Assembly: GCA_024711025.1 (NCBI GenBank)
Contig: JANJTP010000049.1
Location: 1-62,771, forward strand
From: Solirubrobacteraceae bacterium
GTDB lineage: Bacteria > Actinomycetota > Thermoleophilia > Solirubrobacterales > Solirubrobacteraceae
Length of the DNA: 62,771 bases
Direction of reading: 5' to 3'
This document shows positions 57,317-62,771 of the stretch, piece after piece. The notes under the pieces are model-generated. The model was not told the DNA's origin. It worked only from the letters and a program-made list of their open reading frames with translations, and did not search any database. The stretch's first letter is position 1; the number at the start of each line of letters is the position of its first letter. A program made the translations under genes and the position numbers.

Positions 57317-57327
57317 ACTGTCGGGGC

Positions 57328-58005
57328 ATGGATCCGCCGATCGCGATCGATCCCGACGACGCGCTCGCCCAGCCGACGCGCGCCCGCCTCTTCGCTCTCC
57401 TCGGCGAGCTCAAGCGGGCGGCGGGGACGCTCGAGCTGGCTCGTGCGCTCGGCCTTCACCCCAACGGGGTCCGCGTCCATCTCGAGCGCCTGGAGGAGGC
57501 GGGGCTCCTGCTGCGCAGTCGCGCCCCGCAGCCGCGCGGCCGCCCGCGCGACGCCTGGATCATCGCTCCCGACGCCCGCCCCGGCGGAGCCGCTCCGCGC
57601 GGCTACGCGGACCTCGGCCGCTGGCTCGTCCGGGCGCTGCCCTCGGGCTCGGGCGAGGCTCCCGACGTGCAGGCGGTCGGCCGCACGATCGGTCGCGACA
57701 TCGCCCCCCGCGACGCCGATGCGGACCCCGACCCGCTGCACTCGACGCTGAGCGCGCTCGGCTTCCACCCGACCAGCGACGGTGACCACGACGGCCATCG
57801 GCAGTACCTGCTTCGCAACTGCCCCTACCGCGACGCCGCCCAGCAGAACCCCGGCCTCGTCTGCGGGCTGCACCGCGGCATCACCCAGGGGCTGCTCGAG
57901 GTCCTCGCCCCTCAGAGCGAGCTCGCCGCGTTCGTCCCCCACGAGCCCGACGTCGCCGGCTGCCGGATCGAGATCGTCGCGGCAGACGGCCGCGAGCGGC
58001 GCTGA
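57328..58005 (+). CDS. winged-helix regulator with cysteine-rich C-terminal domain
   Basis: 225 aa from ATG 57328. Residues 10-75 form an ArsR/SufR-like winged helix (QPTRARLFALLGELKRAAGT, GLHPNGVRVHLERLEEAGLL). The C-terminus has C165 (NCPYRDA), C179 (GLVCGLH) and C212 (AGCRIEI), a spacing like Fe-S-binding SufR-type repressors. It would sense oxygen, nitric oxide or iron. Lying between the nar genes and the P1B ATPase operon, it is a candidate controller of both. The cluster is inferred from cysteine pattern only. Confidence 0.8.
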   Translation: MDPPIAIDPDDALAQPTRARLFALLGELKRAAGTLELARALGLHPNGVRVHLERLEEAGLLLRSRAPQPRGRPRDAWIIAPDARPGGAAPRGYADLGRWLVRALPSGSGEAPDVQAVGRTIGRDIAPRDADADPDPLHSTLSALGFHPTSDGDHDGHRQYLLRNCPYRDAAQQNPGLVCGLHRGITQGLLEVLAPQSELAAFVPHEPDVAGCRIEIVAADGRERR

Positions 58006-58089
58006 CCTCGGTCGCCGCTCGCTCCGGATGACGGCCCGCCCGCGCCTGGTGGGCGTCCACCTCGCGCTCGCAGGTCGTCCCGCCCGAGC

Positions 58090-58103
58090 CTGATCCAGAT
58101 CAT
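58090..58103 (+). promoter_or_regulatory. FNR-like box upstream of the HMA-ATPase-Crp operon
   Basis: CTGAT-CCAG-ATCAT matches the FNR/CRP dyad TTGAT-N4-ATCAA at four of five bases in each arm. It lies 80 bp before the HMA gene, a usual activator distance. The operon's own Crp/Fnr protein has an FNR-type recognition helix (ETVSR), so autoregulation is plausible. Confidence 0.55.
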
Positions 58104-58182
58104 GGAACGGCCGTGGCTTCGCGCTTACGGTCGTGGCGATCCCGGGAACACGTTCCGGGCTGCGCCCCAAGGAGGCGACGCA

Positions 58183-58416
58183 ATGACGAGGTCGACGTTG
58201 AAGAAGACGATCCTGCAGAGCGACGAGCTGACGTGCCCGACGTGCGTCGCCAAGATCGAGAAGCGCCTCGACGCGCTGCCCGGAGTCGGCTCGGCGGCGG
58301 TCAAGTTCGCCACCGGGCGGATCGAGGTCGCGCACGACCCCGAGCGCGTGAGCGTCGACGAGCTGATCGCCGGCGTCGCGGCGGCCGGCTACCGGGCGCG
58401 CGAGAGGGCGTTCTGA
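58183..58416 (+). CDS. heavy-metal-associated (HMA) domain protein
   Basis: 77 aa from ATG 58183 with AAGGAGG upstream; a longer frame from 58102 overlaps the FNR-like box and is rejected. MxCxxC-like motif SDELTCPTCVAKIEKRLD and GVGSAAVKFATGRIEV give the ferredoxin-like HMA fold. It probably hands a metal (Cu or Zn) to the P1B ATPase encoded immediately downstream, whose start overlaps its stop (TGATG). Confidence 0.88.
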   Translation: MTRSTLKKTILQSDELTCPTCVAKIEKRLDALPGVGSAAVKFATGRIEVAHDPERVSVDELIAGVAAAGYRARERAF

Positions 58417-60410
58417 TGCACGCGCGGATCCATGCACGCCTGGCGGCGCTGCGGCAGCCGCTGGGCCGCCGCTGGGCCGCCGTCGCGCTCTCCGGCACCC
58501 TGATCGCCGCCGCGCTCGCCATCGGGCGCGGCGGCGACGGCGAGACCGCATGGAGCACGCTGATGCTCGCCGCCACCCTCGTGGCCGGCGCCGGGATCGC
58601 CGTCCGGGCGGTGCGGGCGCTCGCCGTGCGCGACATCGGCATCGAGCTGCTCGTGACGATCGCGGTCGTCGGCGCGATCGTCATCGGCGAGCTCTGGGAG
58701 GCCGCCGCCGTCACGTTCCTCTTCACCTTCGGAGCGGCGCTCGAGACGCTGACGATCTCGCGCACCCGCGGCGCGCTGCGTCAGCTGCTCGCGATCGCCC
58801 CGGTGACCGCGACGGTCCTGCGCGGCGGCGAGCGGATCGAGGTCGATCCGGCCGACGTCGAGCTGGGCGAGCCGGTGCTCGTGATGCCCGGCGGCAAGAT
58901 CCCGGTCGACGGGGTCGTCGACGAGGGCTCCGCCGCCGTCGACGAGAGCAGCATCACCGGCGAGTCGCTGCCGCGCGAGGCCGTGGCCGGCGGGCGCGTC
59001 TTCGCCGGCAGCGTCCTTCGCGCCGGCAGCATCGTCGTGCGAGCGACCGGCGTCGGCGCCGACACGACGCTCGCGAGGATCATCCACCGCGTCGAGGAGG
59101 CACAGGAGGCGAAGGCGCCGGCCCAGCGGCTGATGGAGCGCTTCGCCCGCTGGTACACGCCGGGCGTGGTCGCCCTCGCGGCCGGCGCGTACGCCGTCAG
59201 CGGCGATCTGGAGCTTGCGCTGACGCTGCTCGTGATCGCCTGCCCGGGCGCGCTCGTCATCTCGATGCCGGTCTCGATCGTCGCCGGCATCGGCCGCGCG
59301 GCGCGCCGCGGGATCCTCGTCAAGGGCGGCGAGCACCTCGAGGCGGCCGGCAGGGTGGACGCGATCGCGCTCGACAAGACCGGCACGCTGACGCGCGGGC
59401 GACCGGTGCTGTCCGACGTTGCGGTCATCGACTCGGCGTCCGATGCCGACGAGGTGCTCGGCTGGGCCGCCGGCGCCGAGGCCGGCTCCGAGCACCCGCT
59501 GGCCGCGCCGATCCTCGCCGCGGCGCGGGCGGCCGGCCTCGACGTGCCGCTGCGCGCCGAGGCGTTCGAGGCACACGTCGGGCGCGGTGTCAGCGCGACG
59601 GTCGACGGCGAGCGCGTCGTCGTCGGCACCTTGCGCCTGATGGACGATCTCGCCGTCGAGGTCGGGCGGCTCGCCGTCGAGCGGGCGGAGCAGATGGCCG
59701 CCGCCGGCCTGACGGCGGCGCTGGTCGCCCGCGGCGGGCGGGTCGTCGGGGTGGTCGGGATCGGCGACGAGGTTCGTCCCGAGGCCGCGGCGGCCGTCAG
59801 CGCGCTGCGCGCCGCCGGCGTCAAGCGGGTCGTCATGCTCACCGGCGACTCCGAGCGCGTCGCCCGCGCCGTCGCCGAACGGGTCGGCATCGACGAGGTC
59901 CACGCGGAGCTGCTGCCCGAGGACAAGCTGGAGCGCATCGCCGCCCTGCGCGAGCAGGGCCATGTCGTCGCGATGGTCGGGGACGGCGTCAACGATGCGC
60001 CCGCCCTCGCCGCCGCGGACGTCGGGATCGCGATGGGCGCCGCCGGCACCGACGTCGCCATCGAGACCGCGGACATCACGCTGATGTCCGATCGCCTGCC
60101 GCGGATCGCCGAGGCGATCGAGCTTTCGCGGAGCACCGTCGGCAACCTGCGCCAGAACGTCGGCGTCGCGCTCGTCACCGTCGCGGTCCTGCTCGCCGGG
60201 GTCCTTGCCGGCCAGGTCCACATGGCCGGCGGAATGCTCGTCCACCAGGCGAGCGTGATCCTCGTCGTGCTCAACGCGATGCGCCTGCTGCGTGGGCGCA
60301 GGGCGGACGGCGACGACGAGCGCGCCGAGACGGCCACGTACGATGCCGTCATCGAGCCGGAGCCGGGAGAGCTGGAGGCCGCATGGGCGGGCGCGAGCGC
60401 AGCCCGCTGA
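58416..60410 (+). CDS. P1B-type heavy-metal ATPase with CPG motif
   Basis: 664 aa. P-type motifs: SITGESLPRE, ALDKTGTLTRG (phosphorylated Asp), SEHPLAAPI (P1B His-Pro) and MVGDGVNDAPAL. The sixth-helix motif is CPG (residues 276-278, VIACPGALVISM), not the common CPC, and there is no N-terminal HMA domain; that role may be played by the separate upstream HMA protein. It exports or imports a metal across the membrane. The CPG form leaves the metal uncertain. Confidence 0.92.
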   Translation: MHARIHARLAALRQPLGRRWAAVALSGTLIAAALAIGRGGDGETAWSTLMLAATLVAGAGIAVRAVRALAVRDIGIELLVTIAVVGAIVIGELWEAAAVTFLFTFGAALETLTISRTRGALRQLLAIAPVTATVLRGGERIEVDPADVELGEPVLVMPGGKIPVDGVVDEGSAAVDESSITGESLPREAVAGGRVFAGSVLRAGSIVVRATGVGADTTLARIIHRVEEAQEAKAPAQRLMERFARWYTPGVVALAAGAYAVSGDLELALTLLVIACPGALVISMPVSIVAGIGRAARRGILVKGGEHLEAAGRVDAIALDKTGTLTRGRPVLSDVAVIDSASDADEVLGWAAGAEAGSEHPLAAPILAAARAAGLDVPLRAEAFEAHVGRGVSATVDGERVVVGTLRLMDDLAVEVGRLAVERAEQMAAAGLTAALVARGGRVVGVVGIGDEVRPEAAAAVSALRAAGVKRVVMLTGDSERVARAVAERVGIDEVHAELLPEDKLERIAALREQGHVVAMVGDGVNDAPALAAADVGIAMGAAGTDVAIETADITLMSDRLPRIAEAIELSRSTVGNLRQNVGVALVTVAVLLAGVLAGQVHMAGGMLVHQASVILVVLNAMRLLRGRRADGDDERAETATYDAVIEPEPGELEAAWAGASAAR

Positions 60411-61129
60411 CGCTGCCGCGGGCCGATCCGCACGCCTGCACGCCGGGCGTGCGGATCGCCGCGCTCGCACGCGCTCCGATGTTCGCCGGACTGGCCGCCG
60501 ACGCGCTCGCCGACGTCGATGCGCGCTGCCGCGCCGTCGGCTTCCAGGAGGGCGAGCCGATCTACCACGCCGGCGATCCGGCCGAGCGCCTGTTCGTCGT
60601 CGCGACCGGGGCGGCGAAGCTCAGCCGGCTCGGCCCCGAGGGCCGTGAGGCGCTGACCGAGGTGCTCACCGCAGGCGACTTCCTCGGTGCGCTGCCGGCG
60701 CTCGGGCAGCAGCGCTATGCCGAGAGCGCCCTCGCGCTGACGCCCGTCTGCCTGCTGGTCTTCGGGGCGCGCGAGGTCGACTCGCTGCTGCGCCGTCACC
60801 CGGGGAGCGCGCTCGCCGCGCTCGAGGCGCTCGCCCGCCGGCTCGCGGACGCGCAGTCGGCGATCCAGCGCCTTTCGACATCGACGGTCGACCAGCGACT
60901 CGCCGCGACGCTGCTGCTCCTCGCCGGCAAGGTCGGCGAGCCGGACGATCTCGGCGTGCTGCTGCGTGCGCCGCTGACCCGCGAGGACCTCGCGGCGATG
61001 GTCGCCGCTACGCCCGAGACGGTGAGCCGCACGCTCTCGGCCTGGCGCCGGCGGGAGCTGCTCGATGCCGGACGGCGTTGGGTGAGAGTGCGCGACCTGG
61101 CGGCGCTGGCGGAGATCGCCGCGGGCTGA
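60383..61129 (+). CDS. Crp/Fnr-family regulator
   Basis: 248 aa from ATG 60383, preceded by GGAGG and overlapping the ATPase end by 28 bp. Cyclic-nucleotide-binding-like barrel (AGDPAERLFVVATGAAKLSR, EALTEVLTAGDFLGALPALG) then an HTH with LTREDLAAMVAATPETVSRT. The ETVSR recognition helix matches FNR-type specificity (TTGAT). There is only one N-terminal cysteine, so no FNR [4Fe-4S] cluster; the signal is unknown (possibly heme or none). It likely activates its own operon and maybe nar. Confidence 0.88.
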   Translation: MGGRERSPLTLPRADPHACTPGVRIAALARAPMFAGLAADALADVDARCRAVGFQEGEPIYHAGDPAERLFVVATGAAKLSRLGPEGREALTEVLTAGDFLGALPALGQQRYAESALALTPVCLLVFGAREVDSLLRRHPGSALAALEALARRLADAQSAIQRLSTSTVDQRLAATLLLLAGKVGEPDDLGVLLRAPLTREDLAAMVAATPETVSRTLSAWRRRELLDAGRRWVRVRDLAALAEIAAG

Positions 61130-61141
61130 TCGACGCCCGGC

Positions 61142-62731
61142 TCACGGGCCGTCCGCGCTCTCGCCCTGCGCCGCCGGGCCGGGCCAGCCGACGAGTTGGC
61201 CGCCGGGGCACTCCCGCGCGGCGACCGCGCGCCACGGGTTGCGGATCCCGATCGCCCCCAGCAGCCCTCCGACCAGCAGCAGCACGGCCGCGATGCTCAT
61301 CCCCCGGCGAAAGCCGGCGATCGACGCCTCGCTGACGGCGACGTCGATCAGCTCCCGCTGCCGCGCCGGCAGCGAGCCCAGGTCGGGCCGGGTCAGTGGG
61401 CTTGCCTTCGCGGCGGAGGCGGCGGCCCGCGCCGCCGGCGTCAGGGCGCGTCCCGCCAGCCGCTCGTCGAGGTCGCCGGCGAAGCCCGCCGCGATCGCGA
61501 GGCCCACCGCCGCGATCCCGATCAGCGCCGCGACGCGCGCGACCGCGTTGTTGACCCCGGAGGCGATCCCGGCGTTGCGCTGCTCGGCGTCGGCGAGGAC
61601 GGTGGCCGTCAGCGGTGCGACGGTCATCGCGAGCCCGAGCGCGAACACGCCGATGGCGGGGAGGAGCTCGCCGAAGTACGAGACGGTGGCGTCGACCCGC
61701 GTCAGCGCCAGCACGCCGAGGGCCGACACGATCGGCCCGCCTCCCATCAGCGCTCGCGGCCCGATGCGGTCGGCCAGCGCGCCGAACCGGGCCGCGAGCG
61801 CGAGCATCACGAGCGTGACGGGGATCGTCGCCAGGCCGGCCTTGAGCGCGCTGTAGCCGGCGACCTGCTGCAGGTAGATGACGAGGTAGAAGAAGAGGAC
61901 CGCCAGCGCGGCGTAGACCGCGAGCGTCTCGACGTTTCCGAGGGCGAAGTTGCGCCTGGCGAAGAGGTCCAGCGGCAGCATCGGATGCGTCGTCGCCCGC
62001 TCGTGCGCGAGGAACGCCGCCAGCGTGCCGGCCCCGGCCGCAAGCGGCACCACGACCGACGTCGCTCCCCAGCCGGCGGCAGGCTGGTGGATCAGGCCGA
62101 AGCTCACGCCGGTCAGGCCGGCCGCGCAGAGCACGGCGCCGGGGACGTCGAGTCGCGAGCGCCGCCGCTCGCCGGCCCGAGGCACGACGCCGACGACCAA
62201 CGCGATCGTCAGGGCGACCAGCGGGAGGTTGATCGCGAAGATCCATCGCCAAGAGGCGGTGTCGATCAGCCAGCCGCCGACCAGCGGCCCGATCGCGACG
62301 CCGATCCCGCTCCACGCCGTCCATGCCCCGATCGCGCGGCTGCGCTCGCGCTGCTCGAACACCGCGACGATCATCGCCAGCGCCGCGGGGGTCAAAAGCG
62401 CGCCGAACGCACCCTGCAGGGCGCGACCGACGAGCAGGACGCCGATGGTCGGGGCGGCCGCGCAGAGCAGCGACGTCGCGCCGAAGCCCGCGACGCCGGT
62501 CGCGAAGATCCGCCGCGTGCCGTAGATGTCGGCGAGCGCTCCGCCGACCAGCAGCAGCGAGCCGAGGGTCAGCAGGTAGGCGTTGGAGACCCACTGCTGC
62601 CCGGCGAGACCGCCGCCCAGCTCCGAGCGGATCTGCGGCAGCGCGATCGCGACGACGCTGCTGTCCACCATCACGATCGTCGAGCCGAGGATGCAGGCAA
62701 GCAGCGTGAGCCGCTTGGTCCGCGCGTCCAT
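61142..62731 (-). CDS. MFS multidrug exporter (DHA2, EmrB/QacA type)
   Basis: 529 aa from the ATG complementary to 62729-62731; a TTG at 62743 adds four residues. Fourteen membrane segments; motif A GGALADIYGTRRIF, motif C region AWSGIGVAIGPLVGGWLIDT and the motif-D1-like LDSSVVAIALPQ (here MVDSSVVAIALPQIRSEL) identify the proton-driven DHA2 family. Exports drugs or other compounds. The C-terminal ~25 residues end near 61142 in an acidic tail. Convergent with the Crp/Fnr gene, 12 bp apart. Confidence 0.9.
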   Translation of the reverse strand: MDARTKRLTLLACILGSTIVMVDSSVVAIALPQIRSELGGGLAGQQWVSNAYLLTLGSLLLVGGALADIYGTRRIFATGVAGFGATSLLCAAAPTIGVLLVGRALQGAFGALLTPAALAMIVAVFEQRERSRAIGAWTAWSGIGVAIGPLVGGWLIDTASWRWIFAINLPLVALTIALVVGVVPRAGERRRSRLDVPGAVLCAAGLTGVSFGLIHQPAAGWGATSVVVPLAAGAGTLAAFLAHERATTHPMLPLDLFARRNFALGNVETLAVYAALAVLFFYLVIYLQQVAGYSALKAGLATIPVTLVMLALAARFGALADRIGPRALMGGGPIVSALGVLALTRVDATVSYFGELLPAIGVFALGLAMTVAPLTATVLADAEQRNAGIASGVNNAVARVAALIGIAAVGLAIAAGFAGDLDERLAGRALTPAARAAASAAKASPLTRPDLGSLPARQRELIDVAVSEASIAGFRRGMSIAAVLLLVGGLLGAIGIRNPWRAVAARECPGGQLVGWPGPAAQGESADGP

Positions 62732-62771
62732 GGCGCCAGTCAACCACGGCCGGCGACCGTGGCGGGACGGC

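Noticed and set aside
58389-60470. 693-codon minus-strand open frame
   Set aside because: Antisense to the P1B ATPase; Asp/Arg/Gly-rich shadow.

Overview
The window is very GC-rich DNA with closely packed genes, many GTG starts and ATGA/GTGA overlaps. It looks like a chromosome segment of an actinobacterium of the class Thermoleophilia (Solirubrobacter/Conexibacter/Patulibacter-like). This rests on the membrane-anchored collagen-like protein at 10.8-11.4 kb with its 'LTYANVIATLALFVALGG' leader, the multi-domain secreted beta-sandwich protein beside it, and the general gene repertoire. The placement is inferred from family flavour, not from a marker gene.

Left part (1-17.7 kb): after a partial alcohol dehydrogenase and a small monooxygenase-like gene comes an accessory region. 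It holds two PIN-type toxin-antitoxin pairs and a sulfide/sulfane-sulfur cassette (sulfide:quinone oxidoreductase-like enzyme, DsrE-like protein, divergent ArsR-rhodanese regulator, nucleoside phosphorylase-like gene). That cassette lies between two remnants that may belong to one AlbA_2/AAA_4-type gene. Also present are IS1380, IS110, IS3 and IS481 remnants, a DUF5925-type AAA ATPase with a frameshift, a two-gene EVE-domain plus PD-(D/E)XK nuclease operon (likely a modification-dependent restriction system), two secreted proteins (one frameshifted), a DUF3987-type replication fragment, and an intact IS30 element inserted in the IS3 remnant with a CAA target duplication. The region stops beside a tRNA-Ser(CGA) gene at 17.6-17.7 kb, on the side of the tRNA 3' end, as expected for an integration hot spot.

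Middle part (17.8-47 kb): ordinary chromosomal genes. In order these are an ABC-F ATPase, cupin, a large secreted hydrolase-like protein, tadA, a subtilase, a universal stress protein, a lipoprotein, a PPi-type phosphofructokinase, an AI-2E-type transporter, a TreT-like glycosyltransferase, a two-domain cupredoxin oxidase, an FGGY kinase overlapping a sphingosine-phosphate-lyase-like PLP enzyme, a PilZ-bearing cellulose-synthase-like glycosyltransferase, a penicillin-acylase-family hydrolase, a Zn-dehydrogenase preceded by a coupled leader ORF, a ribose-type sugar ABC transporter (binding protein, double ATPase, permease), an epoxide hydrolase, and a methyltransferase with a kinase-like N-terminal region.

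Right part (47-62.7 kb): an anaerobic-respiration locus. A leftward operon runs MIP18-family protein, NnrS-like membrane protein, narG, narH, narJ, a tiny ORF, narI, then a small repeat-containing protein. Divergent from it is a DUF2249 protein. Next come OsmC, an unknown gene, and an HTH regulator with a cysteine-containing C-terminus that could hold an Fe-S cluster. A shared 10-mer (GTGTGCAAAA) sits in palindromes at the nar/DUF2249 promoter and upstream of this regulator. A small HMA metal-binding protein, a P1B ATPase with an unusual CPG motif and a Crp/Fnr regulator follow as one operon behind an FNR-like box. An EmrB/QacA-type exporter ends the window. Together these genes suggest nitrate respiration with redox/NO-linked control and metal handling.
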